Of a stretch of DNA of 64,000 nt, positions 11,272 through 23,109 are shown piece by piece. Origin of the DNA: Siphonodentalium dalli (lineage: Eukaryota; Mollusca; Scaphopoda; Gadilida; Siphonodentaliidae); the NCBI GenBank assembly GCA_032622095.1, contig CP136069.1, forward strand, positions 6,464,036 through 6,528,035, written 5' to 3'. The notes under the pieces are model-generated. The model worked only from the letters and a program-made list of their open reading frames with translations. It was not told the DNA's origin and made no database searches. Each line of letters starts with the position of its first letter. Positions within the stretch are counted from its first letter, which is position 1. A program made the translations under genes and the position numbers.

Positions 11272-11754
11272 TGCTCTCTTTCTCAGTCATCTTATTAGAT
11301 TGTATGTGAAAATTCCCTGATTGGTTTGTTTGACGCAAATTCGCTATATGTGCTCCACGCAGTCAGAATCGTAGCTAGAGTGTCTCCGCGTGTGTGTGTG
11401 TGTGGGGGGGGGGGGTCCACATTGCAATGTCCAATTGTGCACCCCACAGCACCAAAAATAAATCCAAAGTTAGCGAAAATACATTTGTATATACACACCA
11501 CCTTGGATTGGAACTTTCCAATTTGACACCCCCAGGACTGGAAAATTACAACTGGCAGAAATTTCAGACCAAAATTTCGACTAAATATAGACAAATATGC
11601 TACTGTTGGTCCAAAAACAAACAATTCCCCACTAATTACCGGTTGGAAAATCAAATAATCAGAAACAATTTTAATCTATCTGCATGGTGTAAAATATCCA
11701 TGTTCGCGTTACATCCCTGAGCGCTGACATGCAGGGCGTGACATATATATATAA
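11272..11754. other. Unassigned spacer
   Basis: Includes a (GT)n/poly-G run near 11391-11415. Overlapping ORFs of 66-119 aa on both strands have no recognisable domain and I do not call them genes. Confidence 0.5.
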
Positions 11755-12300
11755 GACCTAAATCGGTCAAGGGGTCGATAAATATTTGGCACGGGGCCCC
11801 TATTTGAACCCATCAGGACGGTGGCCATTTTATATTGGGGTGGGTGAGTTGGTGAATATTTAGATTGGCTTGGGGGCCACACTACAACACCCTTTGTTTG
11901 ATCTAAATCGGTCAAGGGGCTGAGAAATGGCATGGGTGCCCTATTTGAACTCATCTGGACGGCTGCCATTTTGGATGGGGTGGGGTAATTATTTAGATTG
12001 GCCTGGGGGGGGGGGGCACCCTACAATACCCTTTGTTTGACCTAAATTTGTCAAGGGTCGAGAAATGGCATGGGTGCCCCATTTGAACCCCTCTGGATCG
12101 GTGGGGTGAGCGGGGTGTACATGTATATTTAGATTGGCTTGGGGCGACCCTACAGCACCCTTTGTTTGACATAAATCGGTCAAGGAGACGAAAAATGGCA
12201 TGGGTGACTTATTTGAACCCCTATGGACGATGGCCATTTTGGACCTGTGTGTGTGTGTTAAAAAAGTGCCACACAACACCCTTTGTATGATCTAAATATC
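11755..12300 (+). repeat. 120-145-bp degenerate tandem array
   Basis: Units begin GACCTAAATCGGTCAAGG (variants) at 11755, 11900, 12039, 12169 and 12289. They contain GGCATGGGTGCCC, TTTGAACCC and TTAGATTGGCTTGGGG. Unit length shrinks 145, 139, 130, 120 along the array. Confidence 0.75.
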
Positions 12301-12582
12301 AAGCTTTTCGAATAACGAATACGGAATGGAAGTCACCGTCGTCTGGTTCCGAGTGTTTGTTTACAAAACAGTTTCTGTTACGTTTTTCGCTTCTTTTTTT
12401 ACATAACACAGCGTACGAATTTGACAATAACATACTATTCACGCGTGCTTTATGCATGGTATAAGCACAATGTATGTCTATATGTTAATATTCTTTCTGT
12501 TTATGGCGAAATTAATACAAACCCACACACCATGAGTTTGGCATTTCTTTTGCGAAGTTGTGTGAAATATGGTCTGGTTTTT
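12301..12582 (+). repeat. Dispersed repeat, second copy near 41150-41290
   Basis: Shared words in order: TGTTTACA, TTTTACATAACA, GACAATAACATACT, GTATGTCTA, TTCTTTCTGTTT. No coding potential seen. Confidence 0.45.
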
Positions 12583-13200
12583 TAGTTGTTTGATTGATTG
12601 ATTGATTTATTGCATAAGTCACATAACAGTGAAACAAGCAAAACATATATACACTATGTACACAACTTTGAATATCACATTAATCATTGTTCATTTCATA
12701 TACACAGCAGTAATTAAATTAGATTACACAATAATAGGCGATAAACTTAACAAGTATGATAATTACATGTCCCATAACAATAAATGATTTCGATTATATA
12801 GTATAAGACACCTTCTTAAAGGCACACCTTAGGAATATGCATAGTCTTTTTATGAGGCTTATATTTTGAAGAGATAGGAGACCATGGAATTTCTCTCTCG
12901 TAGGGTTCTTCCAAAAGTACTCAGAGATATATTGTTTTCTGATTTCATCCAAATGACTGCATATAATAACTAAATGGTATTCGTCTCCTAAATATATTCT
13001 CCACATATGGTGCATATCCTATTGTCATTATCATTCTGAGATTTCTTCCATCTTGAGCACTCTATAGGCAGTTTATGATTTGCAGTTCTGAGCTTCAAGA
13101 GGTATATCGATAGATTAGACGGCAAAATCTTCAAGTAATTTGGGTAACCGTAGTCAGTTTTAATAAAACTATAAAATTGTCCGTTATTTCGTTAAATCTA
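12583..13200 (-). pseudogene. LINE ORF2 3' fragment with CCHC-like knuckle and (CAAT)n tail
   Basis: On the minus strand the first frame (about 13195 to 12985) encodes a LINE ORF2 C-terminal region including LRTANHKLPIE and RICTICGE. A frameshift near 12985 leads into the next frame with GDEYHLVIIC (stop near 12794). Together they supply a Cys2-His-Cys knuckle typical of non-LTR retrotransposon C-termini. The 3' untranslated part ends at about 12583 in AATCAATCAATCAATC, a microsatellite tail typical of several LINE clades. It is truncated at the 5' side and frameshifted, so non-functional. The clade is not determined. Confidence 0.75.
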
Positions 13201-13439
13201 CGCGTTAAAATGCTGTTCTATATTAGTAAAACACTAACCAAATGATATTGGAATAACCCTGGGATGATACTTTAACGAAATAAAGGGGAAATAGTTACTA
13301 ATTGTTATGGACAAAATCAACATGAGTATTTAGAAGCTTCAACAGGAAAAGAATTATCGGAAATTTCAAAACTACATAAAAATTGGGCACTGTCGTATCT
13401 AATCCCACGTTATGCCCAGGGTGAGTAAACAAAAGTTAT

Positions 13440-16258
13440 ATTGAAGTGATGTGTAACACTCCGGTAGGGTGATCAAATAGAAATATCGATTTTCTTGTTC
13501 AATGTAGGTATTTTTACAAATATGTTATCCAAATTGACAACAAACACCGGCATTCTTATATATTAATTAAATGTAGTGACTCTCGATGTGGGAAATCATT
13601 TCCGTCAGTTTATCGCCGTTAGTTGCGTCCCGAAACGAGCAGTAAATATTTACAATTGGGCGTTGTTCAGACGATGTTTTCTATGGAGTGGTACAGTCGA
13701 TTTGCTGCAGATTTTCGGTGATGTTAGTAGAATGCTAAATTCCACCAATTTACATAGCTCCTGAATACTATCTTACCAGTTTCACGTAGCCGCACAAGTA
13801 CATAATAACGAACCAAAGCCGGAAGCTTTGGGTCGTATATAGATTATATCTGATTTTGTGACGTCACCAATTATTAACGCCACCGGTGTATACTGTGGGC
13901 CAAATTATAAAATCTCATGGTCCCATGTAGGTTTTATAAATTAGATTGGGTCGCTTTAAAAGCTGCAGTGCTACCCCAAATGTAACCAGGGCTTACCTGA
14001 CGCCAAGCATACACTTTAGGAACAAGACGGCTGTCAATCAAGACTACCCCAAATGCGGTTATTTTGGGACGCGCTAGAGTTGTACTGCGACCCCGAGTCC
14101 GGTAAAAAGCTGTAGTTGGAATGTCCAAGTTCGTGAAAGTTCTATTGACTATGCCGATGATTTGAGAAGCTTTATTGTTTTAGGATATTGTAGAAAGGTT
14201 AATCTGGCCGTGTCAAATTGAGCTATAGCGATGGGATATCTCGCAGCACAACACATTTCCGGTTTTCGTGGGGTGTGTATTCGCTGGATGTCTTATAGTT
14301 GCAGTATGTAACCATTATGACCGATTTAATTGCTTTCGACGTTTAGGTATGAACAATGGCTGGGCCATGCACTCTTGGCGGGAACACAATACCTCCGATT
14401 TTTTATCCGCATTTAGTAGCTTTCTGGTGTGGTGAATGAGAAACCTGCAGTAATAAGCCGTAGTTTTTTGTATTAATTTGAAGGATTAGTTGTTTTAACG
14501 GAATTCATTTAATCAATATATATTTTATATTATAATTTATATTTATGGCTAATAATATGATCTTGGTGGCGTTACCATTTCTGACTATGGTTTTCTTGTT
14601 ATTTAATAGGACGCTGTCATTTTGAATTTATGCGACCGCTTTTGTCGCACAGTAGATTGGTGGGCGTAAAGCATTAATGTCGTAATCGGAATTTTTTTTT
14701 TACTCTGTTTATCGATTACTAGTATTCCAAAATAAGGGGAATTACTATCGGAATAATGGACAATTGAAGTATTTATTTATAAACAGTTATTATTAATAAA
14801 TTTGTTCATATTAGATCAATTTCCTAGGTTTTTTTTTAGCAGAAAAACAGTTCCGACGTCTTGGCGGGCCAGAATCCAAACAAGGCTGCAATTGTCATGT
14901 CGTATCAGGACAACTGATTGTTTTTGTTTTTTTTCGGTGCGCCCTTGTGTCCGGAATGTAATGGTCATATTACGACGCTGCTGTTTTGAATTTGTGCGAC
15001 TTTTGTCGCCCAGTAGATTGGTAGGCTAAAGCATTGATGTCGTAATCGGAAAATCTTGTTACTGTGTCTTTGGATTACTGATATTGCAAATGAGAATTAT
15101 GAGTGTTGAATTACATGTTGCAATGTAAGTTCATTCGTAGCGGTAGTTTACCTTTTATTGAGAAAATAAGACAATAAATAACGACACTATAGTAACTACG
15201 TGCATGCATTCTACACCCTGCGGGCCGGGTGAAAAGTGATCGAAATTATTATTGTGAAATATAATAAGATTGACATCACGAATTTACCAATCCACTGTGC
15301 GAAGGTGGACCTTTAACGCAGAGGTGTGCGAAACGAAATAACATCTATTTAGTATGGAATTAATAATAAAAAAAAATACATAGTACATACACGCATGTGA
15401 TAATCCATAAATATCATACTATTTCTAAAATCGAAAGGAAAAACATAATTATGAAGAAAGCAGAAGATAACATTCATGCAGGTTCAGGCGTACTCGGTCA
15501 ATGGGGAAAGTTATATGATGACGTTGTTTGTCGATTTCAATAACACGGTGACAACCACAGCGCTCACCCAGAATCAATAAATATATTGGTTAAATTCAGT
15601 AAATTTTTCCCGTTCTCCTCTCGACAACGTTGGTAGTTTATACCATGTATAGTCTAGCTATCGAACAAGACTACCCGGAAGTACGATTGGCCTAATGTAT
15701 ACTCGAAATTACGATTGGAGTCCATTCTTTCGACGAACAGTTGTGTACGGGGTGTAATCACTGAGAATCACCTCAGGAGATATGGGTTTATATGAATCTT
15801 ATTTGGTGGGAATATATCAGGGAATCTATAAGTGATTTAGCTTTGGTTCGTTAATTACGCTAGTCTATGGTCATATTATGTCTTTAAAGACATATTATGT
15901 ACTAGGTCGGGTGCGTGAAACTGATCAGTTAGTAACAAGACGCTATGCCAACTGGAGGATTGTAGCATTTTACTAACAACGCCGAAAATCTTAAGCAAAT
16001 CGACCGTACCACTCCATAGAAAACATCGGCTGAACTACGCTCAATTGTAAATATTTACTACTCGATTCGGGGCGCATCTATCTGCGATAAACGAACGAAA
16101 ACGATTTCGGCATCGAGAGCGATTGCATTTAATTAATATATAAGAATGATGGTGTATGTTGTCAATTTGGATATCATATTTGTAAAAATTACTACTTTGA
16201 ACAAGATTATTCTCCATTTATATTTGATCACCTACCGGAGTGTTTCACATCACTTTAA
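13440..16258. mobile_element. 2.8-kb element with about 400-bp TIRs, no ORF
   Basis: The left arm (about 13440-13850) is the inverted counterpart of the right arm (about 15822-16258). Outer ends read AAGTGATGTGTAACACTCCGG and the inverse of CCGGAGTGTTTCACATCACT. Inner ends meet at CGAACCAAAG / CTTTGGTTCG. The 2-kb interior has no ORF with recognisable similarity. Single arms of the family occur at 1680-2035 and about 37621-38175. A target duplication is not obvious. Confidence 0.6.
14575..15110 (+). repeat. About 365-bp degenerate tandem duplication inside the TIR element
   Basis: GACGCTGTCATTTTGAATTT (14611) and GACGCTGCTGTTTTGAATTT (14976) each continue through CAGTAGATTGGT and ATGTCGTAATCGGAA. 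Sequence near 14440-14610 is also found inverted at about 44160-44300. Confidence 0.6.
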
Positions 16259-16262
16259 GTAA

Positions 16263-16498
16263 CAGTACAATACGTAAAGAGGGTGCGATAAGCAAAACGC
16301 TCAACACAGGGGGGATCCCACTTAATGAACATTGGTTATAACTGTACCATGCTGTATGCAACATACCGTTATAGCGCTCGTTAATCCTCGCCACTCAACA
16401 TTTCGGTGATGCATGAATGAGTCACCGTGAATCAATCTCCCGAAAAAAAATCACCACGGTGTTAAGTGTTTTGCTTATCGCTCACTATTTACGTGCTG
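16263..16498. mobile_element. About 236-bp MITE with 40-bp TIRs
   Basis: The left end CAGTACAATACGTAAA... with GCGATAAGCAAAAC is inverted at the right end (GTTTTGCTTATCGC ... TTTACGTGCTG). TA is adjacent on the right (16499-16500) and one base off on the left. CAG ends with TA suggest a Tc1/mariner-type MITE. Confidence 0.6.
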
Positions 16499-16973
16499 TA
16501 TATAAACAAACGCTCGGCTCATACAAAGTGTGTTTTGTGGTAACATCGTATCCATACTATCATTATACTATTAGTGTATTTTTTAGGAAATTTTCAGAAT
16601 TTGGTAACTATTATTTCTAAATTATATCCCACAAACAAGGCGATGCGTGCCTTTAATGATACATGCACAGCGGATTACACTGTCAGCTTCACCATGCGAA
16701 TCGGCGTTTCCGTTCTACATAAATTGTAATATGTTCTTGACAATTACCCCAAGCTATTAATGAACTTCAAATATACGTGAACTGAACCCGACTCTACATT
16801 ATATAATGAACACAAATTACTTTTCGTACACCTGTTTATCTAGAGGACGGTTTTGAAACTAAACTACAAAGGAACAGCATGCCACCAATCTCCGCAGTTA
16901 AGATCCATAAAATGGCGCCCGGAGCAACGGTTGTGTAACATGGATAGGGTCATTTGTCATGGCCGTTCGGTGT
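16499..16973. other. Unassigned spacer upstream of duplication unit A
   Basis: Low-copy-looking sequence within this window. No gene or repeat recognised. Confidence 0.5.
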
Positions 16974-17051
16974 GTCTAAATTAACGTATACGTAATATCG
17001 ACTGAATTCAAACTAACGGACATCCGTATAACTTACCTAGAAGCGACGTCA

Positions 17052-17060
17052 TATATATAA
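17052..17060 (+). promoter_or_regulatory. Candidate TATA box of hsp copy A
   Basis: TATATATAA lies about 180 bp before the start codon and is conserved in copy B (about 25655). TTATAAA at 17192-17198 is an alternative. I saw no perfect inverted GAA/TTC heat-shock element in 16900-17240, so heat induction cannot be claimed from sequence. Confidence 0.3.
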
Positions 17061-17240
17061 TTGCTCCAAGATAAAACTCATTTGCGTAATTCAGTTGACA
17101 TAAAGGCGATCGAGGTGGTCGAAACGCAGTTGGATGATACACATATTAGATGCGTCATGCCCGTATAGCGGATGACACACAATGTTGAAGGTTATAAACA
17201 AGATAATCAGACATCGAAATTAGGAGACGACTGAAGCACA

Positions 17241-17777
17241 ATGTCGTTGGTGCGACAAGTCCCAGTTTCTTGGGACGCCGAAATATTTCGTCCGTTTTCT
17301 GGATTAAGCCAGCTTGCTGGGGTGTCCGGGATGAGCCACAGTCTTAACGTTGTGGACAGAGAGATGCAGAAAATGCGAGGGGACATTAACTCAATGTTCG
17401 AACACCTTATTCAACTACATCCTGTTGACCATCTGAAAGAAACATCATTGGCCGACTTGAGTTTTACAAACGTCAGTCATTACGTGCATGACCCAGACGG
17501 CACGCGGCGGTTTAGGATACAATTCGACGTCAGATTATTCAAGCGAGGACAGGTTTCTGTTATGGCGGAGGGAAATGTACTTGTGGTGAACGCGAAACAT
17601 GCGGAGGAGGGAAACAACAGCGTCGTCAGGAGGGAGTTCACCCGGAGATATTGTATCCCGCGAGATTTGAATCCGGAACATCTGACGTCACGGATTAGCA
17701 CGGAGGGAGTGTTAACGATAGAAGGTCCGGCCACGCCTCAGAAAGCAGGAGCGTGCAGAGAGCTGAAATGGAACTAA
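17241..17777 (+). CDS. Small heat-shock protein (alpha-crystallin/HSP20), copy A
   Basis: A 178-aa intron-less ORF. Family knowledge: small heat-shock proteins are ATP-independent holdase chaperones that form oligomers and keep unfolding proteins soluble, mostly in the cytosol. Residues 1-85 are a variable N-terminal arm with WDAEIFRPFS and a helix-like MQKMRGDINSMFEHL segment. The alpha-crystallin domain spans about 88-165, with FDVRLFKRGQVSV, the conserved REFTRRYCIP (131-140; its first arginines match the position of the key arginine in alphaB-crystallin) and GVLTI near the end. No clear C-terminal I-x-I motif is seen (tail ACRELKWN). The ATG context AGCACAATGT is acceptable and the next in-frame ATG is residue 31. 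The gene is duplicated at 25844-26380. Length suits the animal HSP20 family. Confidence 0.93.
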   Translation: MSLVRQVPVSWDAEIFRPFSGLSQLAGVSGMSHSLNVVDREMQKMRGDINSMFEHLIQLHPVDHLKETSLADLSFTNVSHYVHDPDGTRRFRIQFDVRLFKRGQVSVMAEGNVLVVNAKHAEEGNNSVVRREFTRRYCIPRDLNPEHLTSRISTEGVLTIEGPATPQKAGACRELKWN

Positions 17778-17995
17778 GACATAGTCTGACACTGTAATAA
17801 TAAGTATATATACGTATTAACAAGAACTATGTACAGTTGTATACAAAATGGAGTTTCCAAACTATTGTTTTCCAGAGACTGTATTTATACATGCTTGCGT
17901 GAGATGTGTGACGAGGAGTGTTTAAATATACATGTAAGATTAACTCTCTCTGTCGGGTGACTACCCAGTCATATGGTAACGGATCGACTTTAATT

Positions 17996-18001
17996 AATAA
18001 A
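17996..18001 (+). terminator. Polyadenylation signal of hsp copy A
   Basis: AATAAA lies 219 bp after the stop codon, in a region shared with copy B. Usage is inferred. Confidence 0.5.
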
Positions 18002-18033
18002 TTAACAAAATTGGAATTATTTGCTAACTTATG

Positions 18034-18424
18034 TTAACCCTTTTTGGGGGGGGGGGGTTGATTTTTATTGGGTATGCTTAAGCATGCTATAGCGAATTTA
18101 AAAACAAACTGGATAAAACCTTAGGGGCATGTTATAACTCAAAACTATCACCAAGTATTCATCGTAATAATTTTGATGCCCATGAAAAACGTAAGATTCC
18201 CTGGCACTAAACCTACAAAATAAGTCTGTTAAAGAATATAAGAAAAAATTATTAAAATTGTAAAAAATTGTAAAAAATAATAACAAATGATGAAAATTTG
18301 TTAGGCCAATGCATTCTCTTATAAATGCGAGGCGACCTATGGTCGACTCGCATATATAAGAGAATGCATTGACACAGGGTTTATGGGTTGATACAAAAAT
18401 CGGAATTGGCACTGAAAGGGTTAT
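18034..18424. mobile_element. piggyBac-like MITE (unit A)
   Basis: TTAA at 18034-18037 precedes CCCTTTTTGGGG. The right end is GGCACTGAAAGGG followed by TTAT (18421-18424), probably a mutated TTAA. It contains the GCCAATGCATTCTC palindrome (about 18301-18378). The orthologous copy in unit B is at 26652-27040. Confidence 0.6.
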
Positions 18425-18425
18425 G

Positions 18426-18790
18426 TTAAAGGCCCATTTAATTTTCGAGTCACCAATTATTTTTTTATAGTGCTTTGATATACGGTTGTAATAACAATCT
18501 ATGACATATAAGCTATGATTAAAATACTATAATTCATTACCATTTGGAACGTCTGTGTCTCAGAAGGTGCGCATAGAGTAATAGAAATTAGCTTAAATCA
18601 TAGAAACAATTCCCCCCGTCTCACTCCCAGAATGCAAAATAATTCAACCTAAGATATAGAGTTATTTCCCTTACATTGAAAATAATAGACTTTGCAGAAA
18701 CTGAAGACCAGAAAACACCTCGGTATATACCTCAACATGAGTCAACAATAACATGTTCACAGTTTATTACACCGGATAAGTTGATAATAA
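18426..18790. mobile_element. Truncated TTAA/AGGCCCA element (unit A)
   Basis: TTAA (18426-18429) then AGGCCCATTTAATTTTCG, as in the complete copy 27046-27998. It is cut at about 18790, where the sequence joins TCTAACCTATTTTTGG. The missing right part is present in unit B, which suggests a deletion in A or in its ancestor. Confidence 0.6.
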
Positions 18791-18793
18791 TCT

Positions 18794-19660
18794 AACCTAT
18801 TTTTGGTGTGAACATCTAATCTACAACTAATGTTGTATCAGACATGAAATTTTCAACTGTTTAAATTTTGATAAAAGTGTGGGATCAAAACTCCACCCCC
18901 TCTACAGTCCCTCCCCATTGCCTCAGATATTGCCCCCACCAGGCTGCCAATAAATCAATATTATTATACCAGTAACAAACAGCACAGAGAAAAGTTAAAT
19001 CTCTTACATCTGCCCCTATTAGAACAAATGTGAATCCCCATCTATGAGATCCATTCATCTAGTAATATCAATATACCCCCCAATATCCAATATACCCCCC
19101 AATTTTTCTTTGAAAAATAAGCGCATGATTTCACCTGGATAAGTGGTGGTTAAGAAAATAATATTGGAACAGCCAAGCCTGTATTTAGTGTCTGACCTTT
19201 GCAGAACGAGGTCCCCAAAAGGTGAATTTAATGACACTATTCCACAAGGTGGGCTAGCATCACTGAATTCACCCCCTGGGTGCCTCTTTTCCTAAAAATG
19301 ACCCCATTTGAACAAATCTGAACCCGGTCACACAAGCCCCCTCCATACCAAATATAAGCTATATAGGCCCAGTGGTTCTTGAGAAGAAATTGTTTTAAGA
19401 ATTACTATGGAGGGAAAGAGTTATGGCCCTGGCTTTGCACCTATCTGATCTGGTGAACTTATTTGAACAAATCTGATTATGAGTCACCTAGGGAACATGC
19501 ACACCAAAATACATAAACACATTCGGTCCTTAATATGGAGAAGAAAACAATTGTTGATAGACAGATGGATAGACATCCCAACAGACAGATGGATAGAAGG
19601 ACCGCCTGACAGACAGAAGACAAATTCAAACCAATATACCCCCCAATTTTTCTTCACCTG
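18794..19660 (+). repeat. Dispersed repeats (shared with 30912-31990)
   Basis: Includes CAATATACCCCCCAA tracts, a half foldback at about 19181-19290, and two monomers of the form TTTGAACAAATCTGA ... ACCAAATATAAGC ... GAGAAG. It ends in GATAGACAGATGGATAG. No coding signal. Confidence 0.55.
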
Positions 19661-19700
19661 GAAATTTAAGTGGTGGTTAAGAAAATAATATGAAACAGCA

Positions 19701-20133
19701 AAGCCTGAATTTAGTGTGTCTGACATTTGCAGAATGAGGTCCCCAAAAGGTGAATTTAATGACACTATTCCGCAAGGTGGGCTAGCATCACCAAATTCAC
19801 CCTCAGTCTGATTAGGCCTCAACTGCCATGGGAAACCTAGAAACAGATTGAAGTTCTACAGTTGAAGTTGGTGATGCACACCCATTGAGCACCTCAATTA
19901 TGCATTTTATCTTCTGCAAATTAGGGGACATAGAAACTGAACAGAAGGGAAAAGGTCCAAAAGTAACTAAAACAAAATTTGATACTCAAGATACTTCCCA
20001 GAAGATGAGGCCTAAGCAGAATGATGTCTCTGGATGGTGTATTTGGTGATGCTAGCCTGCTGTACGGGGTAGCAACACTAAATTTACTCTCTGGGGAACT
20101 CATTCTGCAAATGTCAGACACTGAATTCAGGCG
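19701..20133. mobile_element. Composite foldback element (unit A)
   Basis: Same architecture as 4830-5262: AAGCCTGAATTTAGTGTG at the left, the inverted end near 20133, GAATGAGGTCCCCA palindromes at both ends and a 200-bp middle. The orthologue in unit B is split by a 1.94-kb insertion. Confidence 0.65.
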
Positions 20134-20994
20134 TGGGAACATAATTTTGAAGAAAAGAAATAGTCAATTGATAAACAGTAAAGAGTGGCTATTTGAACTA
20201 GTACATAAACGTATTTGTAACGTATGTACATCGTATGTGCGATTGCCTGCATCACACACCAACTGTATAATAATGTTTATCTATTTGTCCCACGGTCTTT
20301 ATTATTGATATAAAATGGTCCAATAGGAACATTACACATTATAACACCATTTATACATAGCGTGCTTTAATTTCAACTAAAAAAACACACAATTATGCAA
20401 ATTAGCAAACACCACAGTTCGCGGTTGTTATGATACAGTGGGGTTTATAAAAACAGTGTTTTCGAAAAATGTTAGAGAGCTGTGCGAGTGTCTCTGCGCG
20501 CTGAGTTATTCGCAGTTCTATGTTTACTGGTAAAGCTGAGCGGTCAATAACTGAGACAATGTTACCCTCGAGGGTAATAAGGTGATTTACGGCCCGCCAT
20601 GTGACGCACTCTCAGCCAATCAGAAGAGAGGAAAATGGGATGAAATGTGATGAAGGATAACAATCTCAATTAATGACCTGACTTTGTCTCTCTGAAGCTA
20701 CATCACTCGAGTCCTCTGGTATATATAATACTGGCATATATAATAACTGCTTAATATGGTGAGAGGCGATATGATATGGGGTGGAGGGGCTGTGGCAGCC
20801 TGGGTCATGTGGGGGTGGGGAGTTGATGAAAAGTTTCTGTGATTTCATTAAAGACTGAAGTTTCATAACTCGGAGGATGTTATAATGGTGTTAGTTTTTT
20901 TAATTTGATAATATGTTTTGAAAAAAAAAAAGTGTGTGTTTAATTGAGCAAGGAGTTCAAACTGAATTATTTTTTTTTGGAGTTAGTCACTGGC
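20134..20994. other. Spacer, mostly specific to unit A
   Basis: About 20134-20670 has no clear counterpart in unit B; the rest aligns partly with 34505-34670. No gene recognised. Confidence 0.45.
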
Positions 20995-21366
20995 TCCGCC
21001 CACATTCGACACAGTGATCTCATTTGAACAAATCTGAACCAGTCACCCAAGGACCCTTTGTACCAAATATGAACCGATTCATCCCAATGGAATTTGAGAA
21101 GTCGTTGTAAGAATTACTATGATGGGAAAGAGTTATGGTCCTAGCTTCGCAACTATTTGACCGGGTGACCTCATTTGAACAAATCTGAATGTGATTCACC
21201 TAGGGAACATCTAAACCAAATATGAACCTATTCGGTCGTATGGTTCTGGAGAAGATGATTCTTGACGGATGGACGAACGGATGCATGGATGGACGGAGTC
21301 CAACGGACGGACGAGGAGTGATGACTATAGCTCCACCAGAGACTTCGTCTCAGGTGAGCTAAAAAC
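20995..21366 (+). repeat. Interspersed element ending GGTGAGCTAAAAA
   Basis: Two monomers (TTTGAACAAATCTGAA ... ACCAAATATGAACC ... GAGAAG) are followed by a GACGGA-rich tract and CAGGTGAGCTAAAAA. This ending is, to my knowledge, common in bivalve genomes. Relatives lie at 34672-35026 and about 44540-44800. Confidence 0.6.
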
Positions 21367-21659
21367 ACAACATTAGATTAGCAATATGCATGTAAACTTC
21401 CTACGTTTCATTTTTGCCGGTTCAATTTTGTTAATCAGTGTCGCATAAAAATTGCAACTGTAGACCCTCTAGAGCTTCCGTCGATCTGAAACGTTTATAG
21501 TGTAAAAACAATTTGATGATTAAAACGAAGGGACAATCGCTCGTTATTACGTTTACGATTACGTACATGTAATTCCAACGAATACAAATGGAAGTTTGTT
21601 TGTCTTCGCAGTAGTATTTTCATACGGCCTTTTGAAAAACGGTATTATGCAATCAATCA

Positions 21660-22154
21660 GTCCGTCCGTCTGTCTAGCCGTCCGTTAATATGTTTAGTTT
21701 CCGACAGATAACTCCAGTTTGGATTATTTGATTTAAACCAAAGTTAGTATGTGTATTTCCCAGCTAAAGATACAGGCCAATTTCGAATATATGTTCTGTC
21801 CAATTATTTTCACATGAGTTACGGCCATTTTTCGACTTTTTGGCATGGAATATTCTTTGTGATTTCAATTTGACAGACAAATTGCGGGTGCAAAATGGAT
21901 AACTCTAAAATCAAGTGGTTATTATATTATTGCTAATAGTAACCACTTGATTTTCGAGTTATCCATCTTTCAACCGCAATTTGTCCGTTTGAGCACGTGG
22001 TTCTGGTCCACATCTCCAAAAATTAACAAACTTCAAAATTCGATATCTGATCACTCTCAGCTTTGATGGGTGGGTTCCTCGACTCGAATCAAACATTTTT
22101 TACCCCCAAAGAAATAGTAATTTAGGAGCGTTTAATTGGATTGAGTACCTTTAA
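21660..22154. mobile_element. 170-bp monomer plus TTAA MITE remnant with long palindrome
   Basis: At 21715-21840 there is a monomer like those at 4.2-4.8 kb. At 21880-21985 lies an imperfect palindrome whose arms include ATGGATAACTC and AAATCAAGTGGTTA. The right end GATTGAGTACCTTTAA (22139-22154) matches the right terminus of the complete TTAA element at 54351-54641. The copy at 35345-35780 in unit B is orthologous. Confidence 0.55.
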
Positions 22155-22321
22155 GAAATGGATGTTGATGTGTTCCATGGAGTATGGATGCAAGTTGTTT
22201 TGACATTTTGCGTGGGACGCTAAAGTGTTCAACAAATAAAAATGCCAGACCAACTTGCATAACGATATTTTGTTGGCAAGTTGCATTCATACAATGTGGA
22301 AGCAAGTTTGGGCTCGTGCAC

Positions 22322-22539
22322 TACAGTAATGCCCAAATTAATTGACCACTTAACCACAGCAGAATTATGGGTAATTTTTCAGGATTTAGTCGGAAATATG
22401 GCTTGTTGCCATTCATCGGAAAGCTCTCGCCGAGAGTTTTCCGATTTAATGACAACAAGCCATATTTCCGACTAAATCCTGAAAAATTACCCATAATTCT
22501 GCTGTGGTTAAGTGGTCAATTAATTTGGGCATTACTGTA
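22322..22539. mobile_element. Palindromic MITE, CAGTAATGCCC family
   Basis: TA-flanked (22322-22323, 22538-22539), 214 bp and almost entirely self-complementary. The ends are CAGTAATGCCC / GGGCATTACTG and the arms include CCACAGCAGAATTATGGG. TA plus CAGT ends suggest Tc1/mariner mobilisation. The orthologue at 35953-36097 has lost about 69 bp of one arm. Confidence 0.75.
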
Positions 22540-23109
22540 CATCACAACTGTAAAGATAGTTTAATGTGCAATGTAATTGTACAATGTGGCAAGGGGTGCA
22601 AAGTAATTGTACTCTGAGTGGCCAGGGGTGCAAAGAGTGGCGACTCACATTTCATAACTTGCAGAGATTTGTGCAACTAGAGAACACTTACAAAACGTTT
22701 GTTTTATTTTATCAAGTAGGAAAGGAAAGGAAATACACATGAAATTTAAGTTTCACGATTAATGAGGAACTCGGGGCTGACCTGATATCAAAATCATAAT
22801 GTAACAAGTAGCTCATAAAACACAAACGTTTCACATATGATCTACCTATTAAAGATGGATTATCTCTTTAAATAACAAATTTGAAATAGTTGCGTGGGTA
22901 TAAAATAATAAATATGAACTGAAGACCCCTGTCGGCAAAAGCTTCCATCAGTTAATTTTGATTTTATTTCGAATATTTTATTGGGACCGTTTATTTGTCT
23001 ATTTTTAGAACAGACAGTTCAGGTGATACCATATATAGATGTTCCTATGGCTGTTAGGCTGTTCCTATGGCTACGTACCGAACGTCAAATGTCCCAGATT
23101 GATTGGTTG
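22540..23109. other. Unassigned right end of unit A
   Basis: Aligned with 36098-36671 in unit B at high identity. No gene seen. Confidence 0.55.

Larger units (their letters stand above)
16974..23109 (+). repeat. Segmental duplication unit A
   Basis: Aligned in order with unit B (25577-36671), from GTCTAAA(T)TAAACGTATACG at the left to CCCAGATTGATTGGTTG at the right. It holds one small heat-shock gene. Matches: 16974-18560 with 25577-27168; 18565-18790 with 27486-27717; 18794-19880 with 30912-32200; 19887-20133 with 34144-34401; 20680-20870 with 34505-34670; 20995-23109 with 34672-36671. Confidence 0.9.

Noticed and set aside
16900-17240. Heat-shock elements upstream of the small heat-shock gene
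   Set aside because: Only isolated GAA/TTC words were seen, not three properly spaced inverted units; absence is not proof, but the claim cannot be supported.
17480-17734. 84-aa ORF antisense to the small heat-shock gene (also 26083-26337)
   Set aside because: Shadow of the real coding frame; conserved only because the sense strand is.
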